Source: Candidatus Pacearchaeota archaeon
GTDB lineage: Archaea; Nanobdellota; Nanobdellia; Pacearchaeales; GW2011-AR1
Assembly: GCA_018303825.1 (NCBI GenBank)
Contig: JAGVXK010000022.1
Location: forward strand, 1-52,616
Length of the DNA: 52,616 nucleotides
Direction of reading: 5' to 3'
Shown: in pieces, positions 19,875 to 28,633 of the stretch
How the letters are laid out: each line of letters opens with the position of its first letter
Position numbering within the stretch: position 1 is the first letter of the stretch
Program-made: the position numbers and the translations under genes
Notes under the pieces: model-generated
The model's input: only the letters and a program-made list of their open reading frames with translations
Databases searched by the model: none
What the model was told of the DNA's origin: nothing

Positions 19875-20603
19875 ATGAGACTAAAATTAGAAAATCCAAA
19901 AATACTAGGAGACATCATTTCCATCATTTCCGAGCTTGTAACTGAGGTGAAATTGAAAATTACCCAAGAAGGCATGTCTCTTACGGCAATAGATCCCGCA
20001 AATGTAGCAATGGTTTATTTTAAGATTCCAAATGACTTATTTTCTGAATTCGGGCTTGAAAAAGAAGAGGTTTTAGGAATTAACTTAGATAGCTTAAAGG
20101 CAGTTCTAAGAAGATGTCAATTAGGAAGTTCACTATTAATAGAAAGGCAGGATAACATGCTGAAGTTATCTATACACGATAAAATAAAGAGAGATTTTTC
20201 CCTTGCTTTGTTGGATATTGATGCAGATGAAAAAGAACTGCCAAAATGGGAGTTCAAATCAGTTATAAAAATCGATTCTGCCAGCCTTTCAGAAGTCATA
20301 GAAGACTGCATTATCGTTTCAGATGCCTGCACTTTTTCAGCAGCTCCAAATTCTTTCATCGTTGAAGCCAAAGGGCTTAATTCTGTCAGGGTGGAATTTT
20401 CTTCAGATGAATTGGAAATTTATTCTGACACTTCATCAGCAAGATTTTCCTTGGAATATTTAAACAAGTTCATAAAAGGAGCAAAGATTTCAAGCAGGGC
20501 GACAATCAGTTTTTCTGATAATCATCCTATGAGAATTGATTTCCCAACAGGAAATGTCCTTCTCTCTTTCGTTCTCGCCCCAAGAATCGAGCAGGAAGAT
20601 TAA
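19875..20603 (+). CDS. pcn: DNA polymerase sliding clamp (PCNA)
   Basis: MRLKLENPKILGDIISIISELVTEVKLKITQEGMSLTAIDPANVAMV; C-terminal LSFVLAPRIEQED. Confidence 0.95.
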   Translation: MRLKLENPKILGDIISIISELVTEVKLKITQEGMSLTAIDPANVAMVYFKIPNDLFSEFGLEKEEVLGINLDSLKAVLRRCQLGSSLLIERQDNMLKLSIHDKIKRDFSLALLDIDADEKELPKWEFKSVIKIDSASLSEVIEDCIIVSDACTFSAAPNSFIVEAKGLNSVRVEFSSDELEIYSDTSSARFSLEYLNKFIKGAKISSRATISFSDNHPMRIDFPTGNVLLSFVLAPRIEQED

Positions 20604-20604
20604 G

Positions 20605-20612
20605 TTTATATA
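20605..20612 (+). promoter_or_regulatory. TATA-box candidate (tttatata) for the ribosomal protein operon
   Basis: Immediately after pcn stop; ~190 bp upstream of uL3. Confidence 0.5.
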
Positions 20613-20635
20613 CCCTCTAAAACATCTTCCTTTAG

Positions 20636-20802
20636 AATCTAATTGGTAAGGTCAAGGAAACACGGCCCTTGATAAAATAGTTCTGAGTTGCGGACAAGCT
20701 AAAGATAGCTTTACAAGCTATAAGTTAGCTTTTAATATTAAACCCTAAACAATTGGGGTTGGGATACAATTAAGGTATCGTACAAGACAATAATAAGCGA
20801 AA
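20636..20802 (+). ncRNA. Structured 5' leader of ribosomal protein operon (four predicted hairpins)
   Basis: TCAAGG/CCTTGA (20652-20672); nested AAGCTAA/TTAGCTT with TAGCTT/AAGCTA (20696-20731); AACCCTAA/TTGGGGTT (20741-20760); GATAC/GTATC (20763-20779). Confidence 0.45.
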
Positions 20803-21750
20803 ATGGCAGCACCATCAAGACCAAGACTAGGTTCATTGCAGTTCTGGCCGAGAAAAAGGTCGGAGAAACTTATCCCTAGTGTGAACTGGACAACTCTAAG
20901 CGATACAAAAGACCTCGGACTTTTGGGTTTTTTGACATATAAAGTTGGCATGGCGACAGTTCAAGTCAAGGATAATACTGCAGATTCCATGACCAAAGGA
21001 AAGAAAATGATTTTTCCTGTCACAATCCTTGAAGCTCCAAGCATGAAAGCTTTCTCAATAAGATTCCATAAAAATAGAAAAATTCTCAAAGAAATTATTA
21101 TTTCTAATGATAAAGAATTAAAAAAGATAGTTAAAGTTCCAAAAACACTAAAGCCATTTGAAGCCGAAGTGCCGAAAGACTTCGATGACATAACAATTAT
21201 TGCTTATTCTCTTCCTTCTCAGACATCTGTTAAAAAAACTCCGGACCTTGTGGAATTGGGAATTTCTGCAGCTAATAAATTGGACTTTGCAAAATCTCTT
21301 CTTGGAAGGGAAATTTCTATTAAAGATTTTTTGAATAAAAAAGAATTGGTTGATGCCCGAGCATTAACAAAAGGAAAAGGCTTTTCTGGAGCTATGCAAA
21401 GATTTGGCTTGACAAAGAGACAGCATAAATCTGAAAAAGGAGTAAGAAGAGCTGGAAGTCTTGGTCCCTGGCATCCTTCACATGTAATATTTAGAGTTCC
21501 ACAAGCCGGCCAGCTAGGAATGTTCTCAAGAATAATGTATAATCTTAAAGTAATAAGTTCTGGGAATGTAAAAGAGCACAACATAAATCCAAGGCAAGGA
21601 TTCAAGCATTATGGAAATATACAATCAAATTATATTCTTGTTAAAGGTTCTGTTCAAGGTCCCGTAAAAAGAGCTGTTTTGCTAACAGCATCCTTCAGGC
21701 CGACTAAAGATCAATTAAAGAAAAAGTATGAATTTATAGGTATACAATGA
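20803..21750 (+). CDS. rpl3: Ribosomal protein uL3
   Basis: RPRLGSLQFWPRKRSEK; FSGAMQRFGLTKRQHKSEKGVRRAGSLGPWHPSHV. Confidence 0.97.
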   Translation: MAAPSRPRLGSLQFWPRKRSEKLIPSVNWTTLSDTKDLGLLGFLTYKVGMATVQVKDNTADSMTKGKKMIFPVTILEAPSMKAFSIRFHKNRKILKEIIISNDKELKKIVKVPKTLKPFEAEVPKDFDDITIIAYSLPSQTSVKKTPDLVELGISAANKLDFAKSLLGREISIKDFLNKKELVDARALTKGKGFSGAMQRFGLTKRQHKSEKGVRRAGSLGPWHPSHVIFRVPQAGQLGMFSRIMYNLKVISSGNVKEHNINPRQGFKHYGNIQSNYILVKGSVQGPVKRAVLLTASFRPTKDQLKKKYEFIGIQ

Positions 21751-22520
21751 AAGCGCAATTATATTCAATAAATGGGGAAAAGAAATCCGAGATAGCTCTT
21801 CCAGGAACATTTGACTCTAAAATTAGGGAAGATGTTGCTCTTAAGGCGTTTCTTTCAATGAGATTTATGGCAATGCAGCCTTATTCTCATGCTCCTGAAG
21901 CAGGAAAAAGGCATTCTGCCTCCGGAACAATCTCCCACATGAGGCACGCCTGGGGAGGGCATTACGGAAAAGGAATTTCCAGAATTCCAAGAAAGCAAAT
22001 GTATAGAAAAGGAACGCAATTTTTCTGGGTTGGCGCTGAAATAACTTCCGCCAGGGGAGGCAGGAGAGTTCATGGACCTGTTTTGATAAAGAGGCCAAAG
22101 AAAATCAATAAGAATGAATTCCTGTTAGCACTATATTCAGGACTTGCTTCAACATTTAATGAATCTTTTGTTTCAAAGAGGTATTCTTCCCTCGATAAGC
22201 CAATGAAATCAATTGTCATCGAGTCTAAATTGGATAATATCAAAACAAAAGACCTTCTTAACTTAGTAAAGAAAATATTCGGCAGCTATGAATTTATATT
22301 TAAGAATAAGGAAGTCCGTTCCGGAAAAGGAAAAGGGAGAGGAAGAAAATATAAATCAAACGCAGGAATATTATTAGTAAAAGGCAAGGATGAAAAAATA
22401 CAAGTTAAGGAAATAGAAGTTAAATCAATAGATAATGTTTCAATTCTGGACTTATACCCATTAGGAAGACTTGCAATTTATACTGAAAAAGCATTGAAAG
22501 AATTGGAGGCAAAGAAATGA
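21747..22520 (+). CDS. rpl4: Ribosomal protein uL4
   Basis: QPYSHAPEAGKRHSASGTISHMRHAWGGHYGKGISRIPRK. Confidence 0.96.
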   Translation: MKAQLYSINGEKKSEIALPGTFDSKIREDVALKAFLSMRFMAMQPYSHAPEAGKRHSASGTISHMRHAWGGHYGKGISRIPRKQMYRKGTQFFWVGAEITSARGGRRVHGPVLIKRPKKINKNEFLLALYSGLASTFNESFVSKRYSSLDKPMKSIVIESKLDNIKTKDLLNLVKKIFGSYEFIFKNKEVRSGKGKGRGRKYKSNAGILLVKGKDEKIQVKEIEVKSIDNVSILDLYPLGRLAIYTEKALKELEAKK

Positions 22521-22759
22521 CATTAAAGCCAGTAACATCAGAAAAAGCAGTAAAGATGATTGAATTAGACAATACACTATTGTTTGAAGCGCCAAGAATT
22601 GCAAGAAGAGATGAAATAAAGAGAGAAGTTGAAGCAATTTTCAATGTTAAAGTTCAGGAAGTCAGAACAATGATAAAACAAAATAAAAAGTTTGCCTATG
22701 TGAGATTGGTCAAAGCTAATCCTGCAATAGACATAGCTACAAAGCTGGGGATGATATAA
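22517..22759 (+). CDS. rpl23: Ribosomal protein uL23
   Basis: PVTSEKAVKMIELDNTLLFEAPRIARRDEIKREVEAIFNVKVQEVRTM. Confidence 0.94.
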   Translation: MTLKPVTSEKAVKMIELDNTLLFEAPRIARRDEIKREVEAIFNVKVQEVRTMIKQNKKFAYVRLVKANPAIDIATKLGMI

Positions 22760-22760
22760 G

Positions 22761-23078
22761 ATGAGAGAATTTAGAATGGGACAACTAATGCAAGGGGCCC
22801 GTCTTTATGGAGATATACCTGCAGATTTAGTGTTTGTTAAGTATACAGAAGGGGGAATTCTTGTAGTTGATCAAACAGAATTAGAGGCAAGACGTGGATT
22901 GTACCATGGATTGCTTATATCTCCAGGTATCAGCGCCTCATCAGGCTTCAGTCAGTTTGATTTTTCTGGCAACGCCGACCAAATGGTTGCTATACCAGTA
23001 GAATCCGAACAGGGAAGATTAATCAAGGAAGCGTTAAGAGTCGCGGCAATAATAAGGGAGGAAGTAGCAGCTAAATAA
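22761..23078 (+). CDS. Hypothetical protein inserted between uL23 and uL2 (105 aa)
   Basis: Tightly packed in operon; not a canonical ribosomal operon member. Confidence 0.75.
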   Translation: MREFRMGQLMQGARLYGDIPADLVFVKYTEGGILVVDQTELEARRGLYHGLLISPGISASSGFSQFDFSGNADQMVAIPVESEQGRLIKEALRVAAIIREEVAAK

Positions 23079-23079
23079 A

Positions 23080-23778
23080 ATGGGAAAGAGAATTATACAA
23101 CAGGCGAGAGGGCATGGAAGTTTAAGTTACAGGGTCAGAAGAAGAGCATTCTTGCATAGAGTAAAATACCCGATGCAGGATGGAGAAGCAGAAGTCTTGG
23201 AATTAATCCATTCAGCAGGGCATTCAGCACCTTTGATGAAAGTTAAAATAGACAAAGAAATATTTTTCACACCTGCTTTCAATGGCACAGTAGTCGGGCA
23301 GAAAATAAAAATTGGCGGCAATGAAGTTAATGCGGGAAATATTCTTACCATAAAGAACATTCCATTGGCAGCAAATATTTACAATATTGAATTGAATCCT
23401 GGAGATGGGGGAAGAATGATGCGTGCTGCAGGATGTTCTGCAATTTTGTTCAAAAAATTAGAAGGAAATAAATTCGCAATCTTAATGCCGAACAAAAAAG
23501 AAGTAATTTTAAGCGGAGACTGCAGAGCGACAATAGGAACAATAGCCGGCTCTGGAAAGAATTTGAAGCCATTTATCACGGCTGGAAACAAATGGTTCAA
23601 GATGAAAGCGAGAAACAAATTATGGCCAAGAACTTCTGCTGTAAAGATGAACGCTGTTGATCATCCATTCGGTTCTGGCAGGGGAAAGAGAATCAAGTCA
23701 AAGATTGCGAAGAGGAACGCCCCTCCAGGAGCAAGAGTGGGACATATTCGCCCAAGAAGAACAGGGAGGAGAAAATAA
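23080..23778 (+). CDS. rpl2: Ribosomal protein uL2
   Basis: GKRIIQQARGHGSLSYRVRRRAFLHR...AVDHPFGSGRGKR. Confidence 0.97.
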   Translation: MGKRIIQQARGHGSLSYRVRRRAFLHRVKYPMQDGEAEVLELIHSAGHSAPLMKVKIDKEIFFTPAFNGTVVGQKIKIGGNEVNAGNILTIKNIPLAANIYNIELNPGDGGRMMRAAGCSAILFKKLEGNKFAILMPNKKEVILSGDCRATIGTIAGSGKNLKPFITAGNKWFKMKARNKLWPRTSAVKMNAVDHPFGSGRGKRIKSKIAKRNAPPGARVGHIRPRRTGRRK

Positions 23779-23781
23779 TAA

Positions 23782-24183
23782 ATGGCAGAAGAAGTAATCA
23801 GATCCAAAGAGCAGATTTACCGTGGTCAGACTCTGGAGTATCTGAAAGGCCTTGATGTTCGTGAGTCGGCCAAGTTCTTGCCTTCCAGATCTAGAAGATA
23901 TGTCCTGCATAATTTTGATACTGTTGAAAAATTCATAAAGAATTGCGAGGAAAAAATATCCAGAAAGAAAAAGATTCGAACTCATTTGAGAGATATAGTT
24001 ATAGTTCCTAAACTAGTTGGTTTGGCAATAGGAGTCCATAATGGCAGGGCATTCAACGAAGTCAGGATAACAGCTGAGATGATAGGCCACAGATTAGGAG
24101 AATTTGCAATCACAACTGCCAAAGTCAATCATAGCGAGGCAGGAATAGGAGCAACTAAATCATCGCGTGCATTGAAGAAGTAA
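23782..24183 (+). CDS. rps19: Ribosomal protein uS19
   Basis: IVPKLVGLAIGVHNGRAFNEVRITAEMIGHRLGEFA. Confidence 0.96.
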   Translation: MAEEVIRSKEQIYRGQTLEYLKGLDVRESAKFLPSRSRRYVLHNFDTVEKFIKNCEEKISRKKKIRTHLRDIVIVPKLVGLAIGVHNGRAFNEVRITAEMIGHRLGEFAITTAKVNHSEAGIGATKSSRALKK

Positions 24184-24184
24184 A

Positions 24185-24952
24185 ATGGAAGAAAAAAATA
24201 AACAAAAACAAGAAGAGAGAAAAATGGAAAACAAACCAAAAGTAGAAAAGAAAATGCAGGAAAATAAAGACAAAAATAAAGATAACAAAGTGAATGAAAG
24301 CAAAGAAAAAGATATCAATAAGGATAGCAAGATTAGTGAAACAGAAACAGATATTAATGTAAAAGCAGAGGTAAAGGTTAATGAGATAAAAGCAGAAAAG
24401 CAATCTAATGATGAGCCTATTGAGGTAAAAGAAGGAAAGAAGAATAACGTTAAAGATAATGTGAAAAGTGAAATTAAGGAGGAGAAAAAAGAAGAAAAGA
24501 AAGAAGAGAAAAAAGTTGAAGTCAAGAAAAAAATAACAAAGAAAGAAGAAGCTGTAGCCAAAGGAGTTTCATTGCATATGTCAAAGAGACAGGGAATGTA
24601 TATCAGCAGTTTTATAAAAGGAAAGAAAATAGATCAGGCAATAAATGAATTGAATGAAGTTATAAAATTAAAGAGAGCAATTCCATTTAAAGGAGAAATT
24701 CCGCATAGAAAGGGAATGATGTCTGGAAGATACCCTGTGAATGCGTCAAAGTTATTCATTTCGTTGCTGAAAGCATTGAAAGGAAACTCAATTGTCAATG
24801 GTCTTGATTTAGAAAAGACAAGAATATTCTTCTCTAATTCAACTCTTGCTTCTCGCCCATCAAGAAGATCCGGAAAAGGAAAAAGAGCCCATATCACAAT
24901 CAAAGCAAAAGAATTCAATGTTGAAAAAGAAAACAAGGAGGCAAGGAAATAA
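24185..24952 (+). CDS. rpl22: Ribosomal protein uL22 with ~120-aa Lys/Glu-rich N-terminal extension
   Basis: C-terminal half HMSKRQGMYISSFIKGKKIDQA..IPHRKGM..GRYPVNASKLFISLLK; N-terminus low-complexity K/E/N. Confidence 0.9.
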   Translation: MEEKNKQKQEERKMENKPKVEKKMQENKDKNKDNKVNESKEKDINKDSKISETETDINVKAEVKVNEIKAEKQSNDEPIEVKEGKKNNVKDNVKSEIKEEKKEEKKEEKKVEVKKKITKKEEAVAKGVSLHMSKRQGMYISSFIKGKKIDQAINELNEVIKLKRAIPFKGEIPHRKGMMSGRYPVNASKLFISLLKALKGNSIVNGLDLEKTRIFFSNSTLASRPSRRSGKGKRAHITIKAKEFNVEKENKEARK

Positions 24953-24959
24953 AAGTAAA

Positions 24960-25703
24960 ATGGAAGAGAAAAAATTTGTGACATTCAAGAAAGAAGAGCT
25001 TGGAGTTAAGGAGTATGTGAAGAAATCCCTGGGAAAAGGGAGAATCTCTACCGCAAATATAGAATATACTCCTGTAGGGGAGAAAATAGTTATAGCAACA
25101 AGCAAGCCAGGATTGGTTATAGGAAGAAAAGGAGAAAAAATAGAAGAATTAACCCGTGTCCTGAAGAGAAGATTCAAATTAGACAATCCGCATATTGAAA
25201 TAAAGGAGATTTTGGAGCCTTATTTGGATGCGCAGCTTGTAGCTGATGAAATTGCAATTCTTCTTGAAAGACAGGGATCATTGAAATTTAAGGTAATTGC
25301 TTACAAGATGATGGATTCGATAATCAAATCAGGCGCATTAGGAGTAGAAATAGTAATGTCTGGAAAGCTACCAAGCGAAAGAGCAAAATCTTGGAGATTC
25401 TCTCAAGGTTACTTGAAGAAGACAGGAGATCCCTCAAAGGTAGTAGATAGAGCAATGTCACAGGCAATTACGATTCCAGGAGTTGTAGGAATAAAAGTAT
25501 CAATATTGCCTCCGCATGCGCCCATTCATGACAGAATTATTATTGACGAGAAATTCATCCAGAATTTAAAAGCCCAGGATGTTTCGAGGGCAGCTGATGA
25601 AGTAAAGGAAGAAGAAAAGAAAGAAGCAAGAAAAGAAGTCAAAAAAGTAAAGAAGACAACTAAAAAATCAAAATCAAAGGAGAAAGCACAATGGCAATCA
25701 TAA
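24960..25703 (+). CDS. rps3: Ribosomal protein uS3
   Basis: KH-domain GRKGEKIEELTRVLKRRF; preferred ATG at 24960 rather than track start 24846. Confidence 0.95.
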   Translation: MEEKKFVTFKKEELGVKEYVKKSLGKGRISTANIEYTPVGEKIVIATSKPGLVIGRKGEKIEELTRVLKRRFKLDNPHIEIKEILEPYLDAQLVADEIAILLERQGSLKFKVIAYKMMDSIIKSGALGVEIVMSGKLPSERAKSWRFSQGYLKKTGDPSKVVDRAMSQAITIPGVVGIKVSILPPHAPIHDRIIIDEKFIQNLKAQDVSRAADEVKEEEKKEARKEVKKVKKTTKKSKSKEKAQWQS

Positions 25704-25888
25704 GAAAAAAGGACATTTCAAAGATGAGCAATGATGAAATAAAGGCGAAACTTGCAGAATTAAGATTCGAATTAGTCAAGGCAGGTGTAACTGCAAATAA
25801 GCAAAATGCAAAAACGAAAGAGATTAAAAGGACCATTTCACGTCTAATGACATTCAGTAAATTCAAAGATTTATTGAAGAGCAAATAA
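25691..25888 (+). CDS. rpl29: Ribosomal protein uL29
   Basis: KKDISKMSNDEIKAKLAELRFELVK. Confidence 0.93.
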   Translation: MAIIRKKDISKMSNDEIKAKLAELRFELVKAGVTANKQNAKTKEIKRTISRLMTFSKFKDLLKSK

Positions 25889-25891
25889 ACA

Positions 25892-26191
25892 ATGGACATA
25901 GATCCAAGAACAGGTTTGCCGACGGAACAAGGTTTGTTCGAGGAAATCGCCAAGGGGCAGCAGCAGATAACTATTTCCACGGTTGCGAGGAGATACGGGA
26001 AGCTGACTACTCTTGTAACAGGTTTCGACAAGAACATAAACCTTAAGGATATCGCAAAAGCTTTGAAGGAAAAGCTTGCTTGCGGTGGCACTGTAAAGAA
26101 TGATGCCATCGAGCTCCAGGGGAATCACCTGAAGCAAGTAAAGCCGGTCTTAGTGAAGATGGGCTTTTCAGAAGCATCGATAAGCGACTGA
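25892..26191 (+). CDS. Translation initiation factor aIF1 (SUI1)
   Basis: RYGKLTTLVTGFDKNINLKDIAKALKEKLACGGTVKNDAIELQGNH. Confidence 0.96.
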   Translation: MDIDPRTGLPTEQGLFEEIAKGQQQITISTVARRYGKLTTLVTGFDKNINLKDIAKALKEKLACGGTVKNDAIELQGNHLKQVKPVLVKMGFSEASISD

Positions 26192-26221
26192 GTTCCAAAA
26201 GGCAAAAAACACAGGATAAAA

Positions 26222-26590
26222 ATGGCAAAAGAAAAACAAAAGGAAAAAGCTAGAGAAGCCAGTGAAAAAACTGGAAAAGTAATCAGCGGAAATAGTGGAA
26301 AGACTCATGAATCAGACTTAGCCAAGACAAGAGGAAGAACATTTGAAGGTTTCGTCACAAAGAAATTCCCAAGAAGAGTCGTTGTTGAATTCGAAAGAAC
26401 AGTCTATGTAAGAAAGTATGAAAGATTTTACAGAAAGAAGACAAGACTGCATGCAAGACTTCCCGCAAAGATGGAATCACAGATAAATGTCGGAGATTAT
26501 GTAAAAATTCAGGAAACCCGTCCATTATCAAAGATAATTCATTTCATAGTTGTTGAAAAAGTCACGCATAATCAAGGAGATAAAAAATAA
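26222..26590 (+). CDS. rps17: Ribosomal protein uS17
   Basis: RGRTFEGFVTKKFPRRVVVEFERTVYVRKYERFYRKKTRLHARLP. Confidence 0.95.
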   Translation: MAKEKQKEKAREASEKTGKVISGNSGKTHESDLAKTRGRTFEGFVTKKFPRRVVVEFERTVYVRKYERFYRKKTRLHARLPAKMESQINVGDYVKIQETRPLSKIIHFIVVEKVTHNQGDKK

Positions 26591-26889
26591 TGGATGCACA
26601 AAAAGAATGGATGTGGAGAGAGAGATTTAAGGAAGTAGCAGGCGATATAAAGAAGTATGAAAGCGAAGTTCCCTTTCTCGAAGATTTGGATAATAAGCAT
26701 CAATTTATTGTTGATAGATGGAAACCTATCTTAAATTATAGAATGATATGGATAAATTACGGAATAGGATGTGCAAGAAACGATTTCATTAGCAGAAAAT
26801 ATCTGGCTCCCTTCCAGAATTTAAATTTAAGATTAGAACAATTATACCAAAGACTAGGAATAGAAATTCCAGAGGTTCTTAGAGCATGA
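26590..26889 (+). CDS. Hypothetical Trp/Tyr-rich protein inserted between uS17 and uL14 (99 aa)
   Basis: ORF shares start/stop overlaps with both neighbours. Confidence 0.75.
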   Translation: MDAQKEWMWRERFKEVAGDIKKYESEVPFLEDLDNKHQFIVDRWKPILNYRMIWINYGIGCARNDFISRKYLAPFQNLNLRLEQLYQRLGIEIPEVLRA

Positions 26890-27287
26890 AAGCAATATCA
26901 GCAAGAGTGACTCGTGGTTTGGCAATTGGGAGTAATGTCCTAGCCGCAGATAATAGTGGAGCGAGAATTGTAAGAATCACCGGAGTAAAGCATGGAAAAA
27001 CAAAGAAAGCAAGACAGCAGTATGCAAAAGTCGGAGATTGGGTCAAAGTCACAGTAAAAGCTGGAAAGCCAGATATGAGGGGTCTTTTGTTCGATGCAGT
27101 AATAATAAGACAAAGAAAATCCTATAGAAGATTAACAGGAGAAAGAGTTTGTTTTGAAGACAACGCAGTTGCATTATTAAAAGATGAAAAGGGAAATCCA
27201 AAAGGAACCCAGATTAAAGGCCCTGTGGCAAGAGAGATTCATGAAAGATGGAAAGAGGTCGCCAAAATAGCGGATTTTGTACTATGA
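26886..27287 (+). CDS. rpl14: Ribosomal protein uL14
   Basis: TRGLAIGSNVLAADNSGARIVRITGVKHGKTKKAR. Confidence 0.97.
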   Translation: MKAISARVTRGLAIGSNVLAADNSGARIVRITGVKHGKTKKARQQYAKVGDWVKVTVKAGKPDMRGLLFDAVIIRQRKSYRRLTGERVCFEDNAVALLKDEKGNPKGTQIKGPVAREIHERWKEVAKIADFVL

Positions 27288-27532
27288 AACCATTAGTTAC
27301 GGTAAAATATAAAGGAATGAAGCAGCAAGTAGAAGGGAAAGTAGTAGATATATTTGAATTTGGGTCCAGAACGCATGTTAGAATTGGGGCCGAAATAGAA
27401 TTCGATGGAATAAATGAGAAAGCAGTATTTGATTTTGTAACTAGTTGTCCAAACAGGGAACTAAGACTAACTGGTTATTTGCTTATTGCTTCTAAAGATT
27501 ATATTTCTATTGGACAGGGAGCATCAGAATGA
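27284..27532 (+). CDS. Hypothetical protein inserted between uL14 and uL24 (82 aa from ATG 27284)
   Basis: MKPLVTVKYKGMKQQVEGKVVDIFEFGSRTHVRIG; ATG overlaps uL14 stop (ATGA), so preferred over track start 27248. Confidence 0.7.
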   Translation: MKPLVTVKYKGMKQQVEGKVVDIFEFGSRTHVRIGAEIEFDGINEKAVFDFVTSCPNRELRLTGYLLIASKDYISIGQGASE

Positions 27533-28029
27533 AAAACGAATTTTCCACTGCCTGGCAATCATCCTTGCAGCCTAGAAAGCAAAGAAAATATAATTACAAT
27601 GCCCCATTGCACAGAAAGCATAAGTTTTTAAGCGCTAATTTATCAAAAGAATTAAGGAAAAAGTATGGCAAGAGAAATCTTCCCCTCAGGAAAGGGGATG
27701 AGGTGCTTGTCATGCGTGGTTTTTTCAGGAAGAAGAAAGCAAAAGTATCTTCCGTCGATATAAAGCGGGGGTTGGCAACTCTGGAAAATTTGCAAAGAAC
27801 TAAGAAAGATGGTTCCAAAGTAAATGTTTATTTCCAGCCAAGCAAGCTTCAAATTACTGCATTAGAACTAGGAGATAAGAAGAGACTGGAAGCCTTAGAT
27901 AGAAAGGCAGCTCAGAAAATATCGAAGCAAGTCAATGCACAACCAAAGCAGGAAAAACAACTAAAAGAAAATCCGGCAAAAGAAAAATCAGGAAAAGAAA
28001 TTAAGGAAAAGAAAAATGCATCAAACTAG
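27529..28029 (+). CDS. rpl24: Ribosomal protein uL24 with charged C-terminal extension
   Basis: LRKKYGKRNLPLRKGDEVLVMRGFFRKKKAKVSSVDIKRG. Confidence 0.95.
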   Translation: MKNEFSTAWQSSLQPRKQRKYNYNAPLHRKHKFLSANLSKELRKKYGKRNLPLRKGDEVLVMRGFFRKKKAKVSSVDIKRGLATLENLQRTKKDGSKVNVYFQPSKLQITALELGDKKRLEALDRKAAQKISKQVNAQPKQEKQLKENPAKEKSGKEIKEKKNASN

Positions 28030-28633
28030 GAAGGAAGTAATATGGAAAATACCCATAGAAAGGAAAGGGAACAAATATGTAGCTAGGGCGCTGTCAAATA
28101 TACCTGAGTCTATCCCTGTCGTCATTGCAATAAGGGATGTTTTGAAGCTGGCGAAGACTGCAAAAGAAGTAAAAGCAATGATTCATAATAAATTATTAAA
28201 GTTGAATGGCAGGTTTGTCAGAGATATAAATGAAAGCATTAATTTATTCAACATTATTGAAGCAGACAAAAAATATGTTCTTTTCTTGTTGCCAACTGGA
28301 AGATTCACATTCAAAGAAACAAAAGACAATGAAAGATTATGCAAAGTTATTTCAAGAACATTGCTTCCCAAAGGAAAGATTCAGCTAAATATGCATGATG
28401 GCACTAATGTTATTGGAAGCAAGGACATTAAAGTAGGGGATTCTGTTTACCTTGATTTCTCTGGAAAAATAAAATCTCATGTTTCATTTGGTAAAGGAAA
28501 ATCTTGCATTGTCATGTCTGGAAAATATGAGGGTCTTTCTGGAAAAATAACTTCTATAAAAGATTCCAAGGCATTAATCAAATTAAATGATGAGGAATCT
28601 GAACTTCCAATCAGTTCAGTTATAGTATTATGA
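28016..28633 (+). CDS. rps4e: Ribosomal protein eS4
   Basis: IPVVIAIRDVLKLAKTAKEVKAMIHNKLLKLNGRFVRD. Confidence 0.95.
   Translation: MHQTRKEVIWKIPIERKGNKYVARALSNIPESIPVVIAIRDVLKLAKTAKEVKAMIHNKLLKLNGRFVRDINESINLFNIIEADKKYVLFLLPTGRFTFKETKDNERLCKVISRTLLPKGKIQLNMHDGTNVIGSKDIKVGDSVYLDFSGKIKSHVSFGKGKSCIVMSGKYEGLSGKITSIKDSKALIKLNDEESELPISSVIVL

Noticed and set aside
20640-20800. uL3 leader as a known RNA (5S, SRP, RNase P)
   Set aside because: No matching conserved core recognised; kept only as an unclassified structured leader
24155-24561. Phe/Ser/Leu-rich antisense ORFs opposite uL22
   Set aside because: Artefact of the Lys/Glu-rich low-complexity coding strand
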